From Monocercomonoides exilis (lineage: Eukaryota; Preaxostyla; Oxymonadida; Polymastigidae), in NCBI GenBank assembly GCA_001643675.2, contig LSRY02000006.1, positions 1,428,501 to 1,492,500 on the forward strand: a stretch of DNA of 64,000 bases, written 5' to 3'. Below are positions 52,901 through 64,000 of the stretch, piece after piece. Made by a program: the position numbers and the translations under genes. The notes under the pieces are model-generated. The model did not search any database. It was not told the origin of the DNA and saw only the letters and a list, made by a program, of their open reading frames with translations. The stretch's first letter is position 1. The number at the start of each line of letters is the position of its first letter.

Positions 52901-55900
52901 AAACAAAATGTTACAATTTGTTCATTATCACGGATTTCAAGTGATATATCGCTCATAACCAGTGATTCTCCTCGACTTAATATAAGACTTCTTCTGAGTT
53001 CTTTCACTGAAGATGCAATTACTATTGCAAATTTTAATAATTCGCATGATGTGCCGCAAATGATGTAGCTTGTTTGTTCACTATTTGATACATCCTTAAC
53101 TGCCACATCTGTTTCGTTGCCTCCTCCTTCGATTTTAAAATTTGATGTATAATTCAACGAAAAAGGCTCGATCAAGTCTGATTTTGACATTATGCTAATC
53201 GAACAGGAAATGAATGAATTTGAAGATAAATATCGCAACTTCATAATTTTATCGATCGTTTTGCAAGGAGCTTCTGAAAATCCACATCCTGAAAAATCAG
53301 ATCCGTCCATTCCGTGAACAAAGCCATTTCCGCTGAAGTTCCTCCAAAGATAAACAACAAGAGGTACAATATAAGTCTCGTTTGAAGTTCTTTCGTATCC
53401 ATTAAGCTCATTTGTTTGACTCAGGTCTTTTTCATTCATTGACCAATTCAAATGAAGCATATCAACCACTTCCAAAAGAATATCACCTGAAATAAAAACT
53501 TTCTTTCCTTTCCAGCCATAACATTCCTCAAATACAATATCTCTCAATATGAATGTTCTAACTTCATCTTCAACATATAAAAACATTCCACCACCTAGTC
53601 CTTTTCCGGATTCTTCTTCTGGAACACCGCATGAAGCAAATTTTGTTGATTCAATGCTCATTTCTGTGTTGAATGGTAAACTTATCATAATTCCTCCACC
53701 AGTCAATGAGCCAATTCCCTCACAACTGGATGAAAACGAACTATTTGTTATTTCGACTCTGTTCGAGCTATTTTCATTCATCCTGACATTCAGACATCCA
53801 CCATCACTATTCAAATTTTTTATTCCCCAAAACGAACAATTTTTGATTTTCAATTGTGTTCCATTCTCGATTTCGAACGGTGAAACGTTAAATGAAATTC
53901 TTTCTTCACTGATTGAAACATTATTTAACTGTAGAACACCTCCGTTTACATGAATCAAATTGAAGTTATGTGGACTTACTTTTAAAGAATCGATAGAAAA
54001 GCAACTTTCAGATAAAAAAAACGAAAATGATGAATCAATTATTGCTTTTCGACCTGATTGAATTGGATATACTATGCTGAATGAAATGTTCATAATTTTT
54101 GTGCTATTGTGACAATTCAATATTGCATTTTGATTTTGTGTCATATTATCATAAATCTCAATTTCATTCGTAGTCCCTAATCCTGAAAGAATAACGTCAA
54201 AACTATCAATACTCATTTCTCCACAAATTGCTGAATATGACGAAATTGCAATTGAATTCACATGTTCTGACATTCGATTAATAACAGTGAAATCAATTGT
54301 CATGCATGGAAAAGATTGGAAACCACAAAAGTTGTGGTTCAAACCATCATTTCCATTCACATTCAATGGAGGCTCTAGATTGCATAAAAATATATGAAGA
54401 GGGATAACAACTTGACAGGAATTGTTTTCGCATCCACTCATTTTCAATGTGTCATCCGGTTTTGAATTTTCATCAAAAAATGAAAATGATTCAGTATTAA
54501 TTTTCTGCTCCAGAAAAATTTTATTATCACAATATATGAAAATGTCTTTACCAATTGCAGCATTATTGTCTGCCTGGTATGAGAATTTCACAAACTCATT
54601 TATTCTAAAGTTACAAGCATTTTCACATATTTCTAAATATAAGCCTCCACATTTTCCGTTTGCAATCAAATCGCCTGAAATGCATCCATCAATAACTGTA
54701 GTTCCATTGACTACGAGATTAGATTCACTTTTCAAACGAACATATATTCCACCTCCACAAGCATGTCCATGTTTAGTGCAACAATCTCTAAAAGAGCAAT
54801 TGTCCAAAATAATTTCTTTTTTTGAATTGCAAATATTCTCGTTGCTCAACAAATAAGTTGAATCACTTTCAGCAAGTATACATCCACCATTTCCTGAATT
54901 TTTTCCTATTCCGATAAATCTGCATTTTTTGAAATGGACATTTTCCCAATTATCGCAGTTAATCAGAGAGCACGCTTCAGTATTTATGTTCATTTTATTC
55001 TCAAAAGATTCAAGAATGATGCTTCCTCCTTTAACATCCAGCAAGTTATACTTTAAACAAGAAATTGATGAATTATTGAGAATCATAGAGCAATCCTTCA
55101 TTGTCAATTCTGATGAACCAAAGCAATATATAAAAGAATGTGCATCAATTATATCAAATGGAAGTTCAAAACAGATATTAACTAAAATTGATTTCACAGA
55201 AACAGAAATAACAGATGAAGAAAGTCTGTTTGTCAATGGATTCACCCTAACAACTTCTCCTTTCTCTTTACAAGATATGTTCCAAATTAAGTTGCTAAGA
55301 TTCAAGTCTTCTTGCAGAACATATCCTTTGCTCAACACAACAGCACGTTCTGAGTCTGGTAATCTATTTGCGATTGCATATGAAATGCTCAGACAAGGGA
55401 AAAACGAAAAGCCACAGTATGAAACATCCTCGCTTTGCGATGATGTACCAACATAGACAGGAGGAGAAAATGTCTTAAAAAACACGACTAATGGAAAGCA
55501 TTCAATAAGAGGAATGAATCTGTCAAATCCCATTGCATCAATTAATTCTTCTTCTTCAGGAATGAAGTATAATGAAGCCATATTTATTTGATCTTTTGAC
55601 ATTTTCTCTCCATTAATAAAAATTTTATGACCTCCTTTATCCGCTACGCAGTTTGAAAAAGAAACGTTTTGAAGCTTAAACAAGCTTGTTATATCTGCAA
55701 GATAAATATAAACTCCTCCTCCAAATTGATTGCAACTGCAGTTATTAAAAAAAGTTCTCAGAGCTGATGAACTCAACTCGAAAACACTTTGTGCTTCTAA
55801 CTTAAGGAATATTCCACCTCCATTTCCATTCAAGCATCTACAACCAGTAATCGTATTATTGCTCAACTTTATCGTTATAGCTTTTGAAGCTAATATATCA

Positions 55901-57898
55901 AGGATTGAGCCATTTCCATATTGTTTCAAAACATTAAAAAAAGTACAGTTCACAACAGAGAAAATTAAAGGCTCGTTCAAAAGAATAGAATTTTTCGAAA
56001 ACAAAAAGTTCTTCATTATTGTTGATTTGAATGTCAGAATTCCAGTTGATGAAACTTTAAACAACTCCTTATTGAATCCATTTTTCATTTCATACCCTGT
56101 TTCAGTTTGAATTTCACATAAATTAATCTGTACAAGTCCATCTGATATTATTTCAATGAAAAATGAATTGCTAGAAGTTGCAAAGGAATGAATAAAATTA
56201 GTTGATTCCCAAGTTAGTTGCAGATGCAACCATAACAAAAGGATTTTGCGAATAATGAGATTTGAGTACTGTCGTTGAGGATGCTGATTCTCCATAAATC
56301 AGAAAACTTCGATCTGGAATAACAATCATCACATCCTGTATTTGTCCCTTTTCCAATTGAATTTTGCAAATATCTCCCAAGTCAATTTTTTCCATTTGTT
56401 TGATTGCTATTTCTATGCTCTGACATTTTCGAACTATAAATCCACAAATCCCATCCGATACTCCTTGCTCATTGTTAACAAGGAATTCATGAAAAATTGG
56501 AAACAAGTTATCACAGTTATCCGTACCAAATGTACATCGATTCGCTTTATTTGTTACAGACCAGCAATTCCTAATTTTTTCTGAAAGCGTTTGATGCTCA
56601 TCAGATCCATGCAAATCATGTCCAAATCCTGAAGCAGCTGTGTTATTTATAAACAAGCAAAAAGTTAATTCACAAATTAGGCTTTTATTTGTGAGTACAG
56701 CAAACAGGATGCCTCCACCATGAAAAGTACTAATTGAATTAAGTATTCGACACTCTGTGATAAGAGTAATGCATTCACCTCCAATACTTATTGATCCGCC
56801 TCCAATCGGTGAATTTGTTTTACATATCTCAAAATAACATCCTTGAATTTTATCTCCATTCTGACTTGTTCTATGATGAATTCCTCCACCATTCGACTGA
56901 TCGCTACAGTTAACAAATATGCAGTTTGTTGTCACATAACACAAATCATTTAACGCAATAAGTCCACCTGCATATGCACCTGCAGAGCAATTTGAGAAAT
57001 TATTGTTTGAAAATATTTGTTTTTGTCGAACGTCTGTGAAAATTGCACCTCCACTTTTAAAACTTCTGCATGAAATGAATGAGCAATTGGTAACATTCAA
57101 TCCTGCAGAAGAAATATGGTAAATAGCTCCTCCATTATCATTTACTGCTGTGGATATTCGAAAATCCACAAAAGAAAAAGTCTTATCGACTGTTCCCAAA
57201 ACAACTTGTCTTTCTGAAATAAATTGCCTTGTTTGTGTACAACTTTCAAATGTTGAGTTCAAAGCGAAAAATTCATTTCCATCATTCATTCCAGAAACTA
57301 TAACTCCATAGAATCCATCGTTAACATTATTTATACAGCAAGAAAGAATACTAGTTGAATGTATTTTTCCAAATTCTGAAAGCCACAAAACTTCACTTGC
57401 CTCACCACGATTAGTAATATTCCTGAATGATGAAGACAATAACGTTGTATCATGGAAAAAGTTTGGTATAAATGGATTTGACAAAAGCGTGAAAGAAGAA
57501 AAATCACAAAAGAAGATGTTGATTACTGGATAATAATTATTTAACGTTTCACTGTAATATGTTGTACAAATAGGAGAAAGATGATGCGCTGGATTACTTG
57601 AAATAAATGAGATATTGATTAAATCCAGGCAGCTCTCACTATTATTAAAAGGAGAACAAGAAGCAAATGAAGTAATAATCTCAGATGAAGATAAGACGAA
57701 ACTTGAATGTGATAAAGTTGTTATTAAGCATTGTTCAAATAATTGAACAATTTCCAATGATTTGTGACTAAGTGTGGAATTTGTTAAAAAAAATAGTGAA
57801 CTGTTTTCGTATTGAAAAACTCTTGTCGATTTACAGAAATTCCGAGGATTCAAGCAAACGCAATGAATATTAACAGTTAGCAAAACAATAAATAACAT
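46015..57898 (-). pseudogene. Second giant Pmp-like beta-helix/pseudokinase gene, disrupted
   Basis: Same architecture as the gene at 967-13440: signal-peptide-like start (ATG 57898), seven CG...PC beta-helix modules (near 55410, 54320, 53290, 52090, 51000, 50070, 48930), one transmembrane helix (about 47370-47300) and the degenerate kinase tail. The reading frame is broken three times. There is a frameshift in the overlap 56198-56295, probably near 56215. TGA at 50842-50844 and TAA at 49585-49587 are in frame with coding sequence on both sides. Protein homology to gene 1 continues through both stops. No plausible intron removes them; a 21-nt GT...AG stretch over the TGA is far shorter than any other intron here. 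A decaying pseudogene is the simplest reading. Assembly error and stop readthrough are alternatives. The last 1,156 codons remain open. Confidence 0.7.
47810..48112. repeat. Duplicated segment, copy B2
   Basis: Counterpart of 2785-3088. It encodes a stretch around ANDAQEICVWNG and GGVGVSGGKVEIEKGE that is almost identical in both giant proteins, flanked on both sides by diverged sequence. Confidence 0.85.
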
Positions 57899-58977
57899 TG
57901 CTATCAGTGGTTCCAAAAAAGAAAGTTAAATACCCATAATCCTTGAAAAAAGATCAATTTGAATAACAGTTGAAATAAATAACGAATAAATCAAGCTGTT
58001 GCTTACTCAATCTGTAACAAAAATAAACAAAGGTTTATCTATTATATTCTCGGGATATTTGTTTAAATCTTGAATATTGACTTTTTTTAAAAAAGAACAT
58101 GAATTTGACGATTCAACAGAAGATAATCGCTCGGAAAAAAGGATTTACATTTCTGACAAATAACAATCATGAGATTATTCGATATCTTGAATTCCGAAAA
58201 AAATTCGTTTTTAAAAATGAGTTGAATCCTCTTTTTCAGAATGTTAACAAAGATCCCAGACAACCTAGAAGTACAATTGAAAAGAGTTTTATAACAATCA
58301 AACTTAAAAAAAATATATGCATTCGCATTTTGAGATTGATGCACTTCAAAAGTGAAAGGAATTCTTTGTTCAATATTTGAAAAATCCAAAAAATGGAAAA
58401 CATTTGATTATTGTGAATTCGAAAACACACGAATATCGTTTTATATCCGATAATATCAAATTTTTATAAAAAGAAAAGGTTCTTTTTTTGAGGTTAATAA
58501 TTTATTTGAATATTTTTTCTTTTCTTTTCTTTTCCTTTTTTTTTTTTTTTTTTTTTTTGTAAACATTTGCAAATTGTTGAAAAATCAAAAAACATAAAAA
58601 AGAAAAATTAAAATATTAGCTTAGTCAAGAAAAGTTTGGTTAAAACAAAAAAAAGAGAAAATGAAAATGTTTAGATTCGTAAATTGCGAAGTGTGTGTTT
58701 GTGAAAATAGAATGAATAGATGATTGTTTTCAATGTATTTGGGTTTGTCAAATAACAAGATTTGGTTGAGCCAAGTGCACAATCAAGTGGAGATTGACGA
58801 TGAAGAGGAGCAAAGTATCAGCAATTTAAATATCAAAACAATAACGAAAGAATTAATGTTTAAATGGAAGAAAGGAATTGTAACTTTGGGTGTAACAATA
58901 GAAAAGAAGTGTCTTTTTTAATGCTGTTGCTCACCGAAGATGCTTCACTCCAAACAAACAACACAGCCTACACTTTA
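57899..58977. other. Intergenic interval upstream of giant gene 2
   Basis: AT-rich spacer of about 1.08 kb. It contains an uninterrupted 23-T run near 58536-58558 and a small open frame described separately. No RNA gene or repeat family was recognised. Confidence 0.5.
58099..58380 (+). CDS. Hypothetical small protein, doubtful
   Basis: An ATG-initiated 93-residue frame, Lys/Asn/Ile-rich, with no motif, signal peptide or family I recognise. It is longer than expected by chance in such AT-rich DNA. However, the opposite strand is also open over nearly the same bases, and it has no intron-based or homology support. It could be a small gene, a remnant exon or a chance frame. Confidence 0.2.
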   Translation: MNLTIQQKIIARKKGFTFLTNNNHEIIRYLEFRKKFVFKNELNPLFQNVNKDPRQPRSTIEKSFITIKLKKNICIRILRLMHFKSERNSLFNI

Positions 58978-60797
58978 TCAGTTCTTAAAATCTCCTTTCC
59001 TTTTCATGTCCTCACTTTCTCGTTTGCTTTCATCCTCCCCTCCTGGACGCTCACTGTCTCTTTCCACATCTCTATCTCCTCCTTTCCCTTCCTTTTTCCT
59101 CTTCATGTCTTCGATAAGATTGCGATATGCCACTCGATCAAGATAGTCAAACGCAAACGGATTGGCTGATTGAAGCGATGATTGATCTGCAGAAGAAGAA
59201 GAAGATGATGATGATGATGATGAGTGCGCCATCGATGGCAGTTGAGAAGGAGGGGTCATCAAGTCTCGAATCAGTGCGTCTTCCAACCTCGTTTCCACTG
59301 CACTTGCAGCAGAGCCTGGCATTATCCCCATTTCCCTCTCGCGTTCCTTCTCTCTTTCTCGCTCGTCCATCAGAAGCATCATCAGCTTCTCTGGAAACAC
59401 TGCAATTTCTCTTCCGCAGGACAGATTCACATCGTCAAATTGCCGCACCTCATCGAAAAACGTATGATTCATTGCTTCTTTTGCAGAGAGACGCTCTTGA
59501 TGATCAAAGCTACATTAGAGGGAAATGAGTGAAAGATATGAATTATGAAGAAGCAGGAAGAAAATAAATTTGTCGAATAAGTTGTCGAAAAAAAGAATAA
59601 ATCATAAAATAACATCTTTGTTTTTATTTTTAAAGAATTCTCATTCAAATCACTTCTTATATAAACAAAAAAGAACAGTACTTTAACAAACCGAAGAAGA
59701 TGATCAACAAGGTCGATTCCATCAGCCGAGCAAAGATGTGCACATTCCGGAGTAATGAATGAAGTCCACTCTTTCTTCTCACATCCTTTCAATTCGGGTG
59801 TCAGTTCAAATGGAAGCTCATATTTCCGAATATAATTTTCCAGTTCTTCAGTTCCCAGAACTTGAGTAATCTTCACAAGCTGATCAGGATCGTCACGCCC
59901 TCTGAAGAATGGCATTTTTTGGAAAAGTAATGAGGCAACAATACATCCGAGTGACCACATGTCCAGTGAATAGTCGTAATTCTTCATGTTTGTCAGCAGT
60001 TCCGGTCCTTTGTAATGGCGCGATGCAACTCTCACATTGTACTCAGTTAAAGGACGATAGTATTCGGCCAATCCCCAATCAATCACGCGAAGTTGCTTCA
60101 AATTTTAGAAATCATGTAATTTAATTAACGTACAAAACAATGTAAAAAATATTGAAGCATACGTGTTTTGAATGATCAATCATGATGTTATGTGGTTTGA
60201 TATCTCGGTGCATAATTCCGCGAGAATGAGAAAAGTCAAGTGCTTTCAGAATTTGATAAAGATAAAAACGAATTTCTGGTGGTTGAAGTTTTGGATAAAG
60301 ATCTTTGAAGTCGTCGTTATCAACTTCTTCGTAAATAAAGCTGTACATTCGTGAATCTGGATCTCTAACAATATCATAAAGCTGAACAATATTTGGCCCC
60401 CCATCAATGCTCGCAAGTACTTTCAATTCCCTTTGAAGCTTCTTCTTCTTAACCGGTCTTAAAACTTTCACAGCGCACATTCTGCCTGTGTGAATGTCGA
60501 TTCCTTCAAACACCTCTCCAAACTTTCCATGCCCTATTTTTTTCATAAGCTCATATGGTTCGCATGAGCTGTTATCCGTATCCAAGTGGATGTTGTAAAA
60601 TAAAAATGATCATCATTATTCAACAAGTAAAAGCCAAAATACATCGAAAATTATTTAGATCAAAAATTTGCACACTGAGGCACTATCGCAACGGTATCAG
60701 GATCAGAAAATGAGGAGGGGAAGGCATCTAACGCATTCGCATAATATCTTGCTTGGGACTGCCTCCACTTCGGTATTTTATCCCCAGCTTTCGACAT
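58978..60797 (-). CDS. CSNK2A1: Casein kinase 2 catalytic subunit alpha
   Basis: Four exons on the minus strand: 60797-60676, 60568-60163, 60095-59692, 59509-58978 (487 residues). CK2 alpha is a constitutively active Ser/Thr kinase acting with a regulatory beta dimer in nucleus and cytosol. CK2-specific features are all present: the [11 protein letters not shown] loop, the basic VKKKKLQRE cluster, [31 protein letters not shown], the DWG (not DFG) motif in [35 protein letters not shown], and VLGTEEL. The N-terminal 40 residues are divergent. The C-terminal ~150 residues after the kinase domain are Arg/Glu- and Ser-rich and look disordered. The start at 60797 rests on an exon joined in phase over a 106-bp intron. 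Confidence 0.92.
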
Positions 60798-60972
60798 GTG
60801 AACCGAAATAAAGGTAATGGCTTGATCAAGTTAGTTATTATTTTTTACAATTTTTTTTGAAAGGAAGTGAATAAAAAGATAATGTGATGACGTGCTAAAA
60901 TTCGCAGGATGTGATGAGAATTTATTTTGTAACAAAGAAGATTTACAAAAAAGTTTAAATGATTTTCATTTT

Positions 60973-63951
60973 TCACTTTTTCGACATTACTTCAATCCAA
61001 TCAGAAATGGATGCAACGCAACGCACTTCAGGATCAAAATATGCAGTGAGTCCAAGGAAAGTCTGAAAAAAAAATATTTTTTTAACAGAAATGAATAAAA
61101 AAAAATAAAATTGTTAAATATGCAAACATTTTCATCTGGTTCAATTCCCCATTCAATCAAGCAGCGTCTCAGCGCCTGAAGAGACATCGAGTCAGGGTCT
61201 TCCTTCGACTCGCACATTCTGGCGACTTCTCTCGAGTCGACTCCAGCTGCATCGAGTGTCTCCTTCACTTTCGCCAGAGCTGCATCCACATCCACACGAA
61301 CAGGATATCCCTCCAACATTGGCAGTGGCACAAGTGTGTCGCTCACTTTGTTGCCCAGCTTGTAATGCAGTGTGAAGTCATCTGCATCATAAAGATAAAT
61401 GTGCTTTCCTAACAAATTGTAGATGCTGCCTATGTGCAGATCTTGCGTGTGGAGGACGGTTGTGCCGTCGCCGTCATCCAGTTTGTATTTCCCTCTTTCA
61501 AGGAATTTGCCTGTCTTCACACCAGAATTTCTGAAGGTGAGATGATAAATGAATAAAAAGGTGTGAAAGATAGTATTAAACACAGAAAAGCACATATATA
61601 TGTGTATTTAAATTATAAAGATTATAATCATTATAAAATGAATTAGAATGAATATTTTTAGTTGTTCAGTAAAATAAGCATGGATAAAAAATAAACAGCA
61701 CAAACCTGTCATCTGGCTCATAAATAGCTATCGTGTCATCAGAAGGATAAGAGCTGAGTATAAAGCGTCTGGGAGCGTCTTGTGCTTTGCAGTCGAGCAG
61801 ACGCGCTTTGTATCTGAACACAACGCCTTCGAAGGAGATCATCTTGGAGAAGTCCTTCTTCGGTGGCTTCGGGAACAGATGCTTCACATTCTCCATTGTA
61901 TCGTCCTCAGAGCCGATTCCGTCCCATGGCGGGATTTCCTATGTGATTTGATGAATGATGAGAAATGCAAAAGAGAAAGAGAGAAAGGAAAAAATTAAAA
62001 AATTTTATAAAAAAGAAAATAAAATATGAATGATCATCAAATTAATAAAAATAAATCATCATTATCTTTAATGAAGCGAAAAGTTTAATAATTATTATCA
62101 TCACAATGCGTTTTGTCAACATCTTCACAAATTCTTCTATTTTATATCCAATTCTCCTTTCTTCCTCTCCTCTCCACTCCTCTCCTCCTCTTCTTCACAT
62201 CTACAAACCGACTCTGGAGGTATTGTAACCACCTTCGGCAGTGTGATAGTCGGAAACTCCGTTACCCCAAACACTTCTGTGTAGTACTTCTTTGTGAATG
62301 CATCGCAGGAATACAGCAAGAACGGCCGACCAAACACAGAGATCGTTCTGCCCACCATCAGATCAGCAGCAGTGAGGCAGCCGCCTTTCGTGACCTCCTC
62401 TGCCGTGGGCGACGTCGTCGGCCCGCGGAACTTCTTCGGAATGCGGGTCCGCCGCACAAACTGAGGGAAGTCCAGGTAGCCTGAATTGGAGCGCTTCATC
62501 TCTATCACCTGGATCGTGTCGTCGGATAGATAGTATTGGAGGACAAAGCTGTGCAAAAGAAGAGAAGAGAAGAGAAGAAGAAAGAAGAAGAAATATTAAT
62601 TGTTGAGATGATTCGATTAACAAATTTTGAATAAATTCAGCATTATACATGGTCTGATTTCATGAAAAAAACAAAAAAATTGAATAAGCTTATAAATCGT
62701 CCTTCTTTCTTTTTTTCTCCCTCTTTTTCTCTTCGTCCATTAAAAAAATAATAATTGCATACGTTCTCAAATCTCCGAATGATTCAATGCGATCGTCCCA
62801 AACGCAGTAGAACCGAAGCACTTTCCTGTCATTTTTCAAAAACTGCCTAAGCGCCAGCTTTTCTGGGTCTTGTGCTGCGGTGTGTCTTGGATGGGGCTTG
62901 CGGGCTTCCATGTCTTCTTCCCAGGCATCGTGTGGCCATTCCTCAGGCTCAGGAACTTCAATGCCAACGCGGTTCAAGAAGTTCTGTTGTTGCACGTAAA
63001 GAACAAACATTCAATGGAATAAAAGGAAAATATTGAATTCGAATGTTTGCATGAAGAATTAATGATTCATTAAAAAAACAAAATTGTTAAAGCGAAATTA
63101 ACATAAATAATTCTAAGTGGAAAAAAATCAAACTCTTGTAAATTTGTCGCAATCAACAATGTGATATACAACGCCATATATTTCAACGTCAAGACCGATA
63201 TTAAGATCCTCCCATTTCAAATACTCGCCTGTGGTGCCAGCTTTTGGAAACTGATGCCTTCTCAATTTTGTTCCTTGGGGAATGCCGCTACAGTCTTGCC
63301 TAGTTTCATTTATTTGCATGCTATCATCTTCAAGATAACAATAAATTTTCACTTTGCTGAAGTGATAAAAATTAAATAGAAAAATACAATCAAAAAAGTT
63401 TTCATTTTAAAGAATTGCTCATACTGATAACGAAAAGTTTCAAGGCGTGACTCTGTAACACCTTCTTGGTAATATGCGAAAAATCGAAGAACTTTACGAT
63501 CAAATGCAATAAAAGCAGGAGTATGGTCAGCTTCATCGGATGGAATAGCACTTGAACTTGAGCCATCAAGTGAACGGGCTCCACTTTTCATAATAGAACG
63601 AGTAGTTCCTGAGACTTTTGGTTTTTGTCCAAGAAGAAGAGTTCCTCCAATTCCTGGGGCATCTTCATTCACAACAACACCTTGGTCAGGTCTTTTCGTA
63701 AATGAGATTTGATTCAAATGAAATAAAAATGAGAATTCTGTTTTGAATCTTCTCAATCATATTTTAAGAAATCAAACTTTTTGTCAAAAACGTGACTTTT
63801 GTGGAATCTTTTCTCTCTAGGATCCATTGTCCTGTATCCAGGTAAAAATGGCAAATCTAAAGTTCAGACATTCACAAACGGTGAAAAATTAAATATGAAT
63901 GTGAAATATAAAAAAATTGAAAAGCAAACCATCGTATCTTCTTGTTGTCAT
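60973..63951 (-). CDS. EFHC1: EFHC1/RIB72-like axonemal protein with three DM10 domains
   Basis: Nine exons on the minus strand: 63951-63930, 63856-63778, 63691-63425, 63356-63134, 62983-62763, 62548-62209, 61938-61706, 61530-61128, 61062-60973 (625 residues, against 640 in human). The N terminus reads LPFLPGY as in the family. Three DM10 domains follow, starting near residues 94 (FDRKVLRFFAYYQE), 244 (NDRKVLRFYCVWDD) and 408, with the typical VEIYG / VDCDKFT, VFGRPFLLYSCDAFTKKYY and YLYDADDFTLHY segments. The last ~90 residues are EF-hand-like. EFHC1/RIB72 is a microtubule inner protein of axonemal doublets, so its presence implies a motile flagellum. It ends 175 bp before the CK2 alpha start on the same strand. 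Confidence 0.93.
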
Positions 63952-64000
63952 GTAAAATTTAAAAACGGTTGTTTTATTAACCCCTTTACTCAATTAAAAT

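Noticed and set aside
13440-57898. Alternative genetic code with TAA/TAG read as glutamine, as known in some oxymonads, to explain the in-frame TAA of giant gene 2.
   Set aside because: A 4,157-codon gene in the same window has no internal TAA or TAG, and many homology-defined genes end at TAA or TAG. The second lesion is TGA and the third a frameshift, which recoding would not explain.
1-64000. tRNA or rRNA genes, CRISPR arrays, bacterial-type operons, transposase genes.
   Set aside because: I looked for tRNA-like cloverleaf cores, regularly spaced direct repeats and transposase motifs by eye and found none convincing. A dedicated scan could still reveal a small RNA gene.

Overview
The window looks like nuclear DNA from a flagellated, single-celled eukaryote. 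It is AT-rich. Eleven of the fourteen protein-coding loci carry 2-9 short introns (mostly 50-110 bp, GT...AG), the standard genetic code fits (TAA, TAG and TGA all end genes), and three genes belong to the cilium or basal body (CEP43/FOP-like, CFAP251, EFHC1). Giant Pmp-like beta-helix surface proteins next to intron-bearing housekeeping genes would suit an oxymonad-like metamonad (Preaxostyla). That taxonomic guess is inference only.

Layout. 1-13440: a 4,157-residue intronless membrane protein on the minus strand, with seven ~380-residue beta-helix modules, one transmembrane helix and a degenerate kinase-like cytoplasmic tail. 13635-31000: MRT4 ribosome-assembly factor (+), CEP43/FOP-like basal-body protein (-), a large disordered single-C2H2-finger protein (+), a 3.5-kb gene-poor interval containing a ~1.1-kb imperfect palindrome, TRM6 tRNA methyltransferase subunit (+) and the Pol III subunit RPC34/RPC6 (+). 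31300-45300: a SPRY-domain protein (-), CFAP251/WDR66 (+), a tyrosyl-tRNA-synthetase-like protein whose catalytic motifs are all replaced (-), a gene joining the uL11 (RPL12) N-terminal domain to a PRP4-type kinase (+), and a ZnT/SLC30A zinc transporter (+). 45500-57900: a second copy of the giant surface-protein gene (-), broken by one frameshift and two in-frame stops, whose 3' end and 3' flank are almost identical to those of the first copy. 58978-63951: casein kinase 2 alpha (-) and EFHC1 (-).

Nearly every multi-exon model was built by joining exons in phase by homology. The summed coding lengths all come out as whole codons, which supports the boundaries.

The strongest candidates for something undescribed are the uL11-PRP4 kinase fusion (40661-43272), the catalytically degenerate TyrRS-like protein transcribed divergently from it (38795-40485), and the giant beta-helix/pseudokinase receptors whose 3' cassettes seem to be homogenised between an intact and a broken copy. 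No rRNA, tRNA, CRISPR array or recognisable transposase gene was seen.
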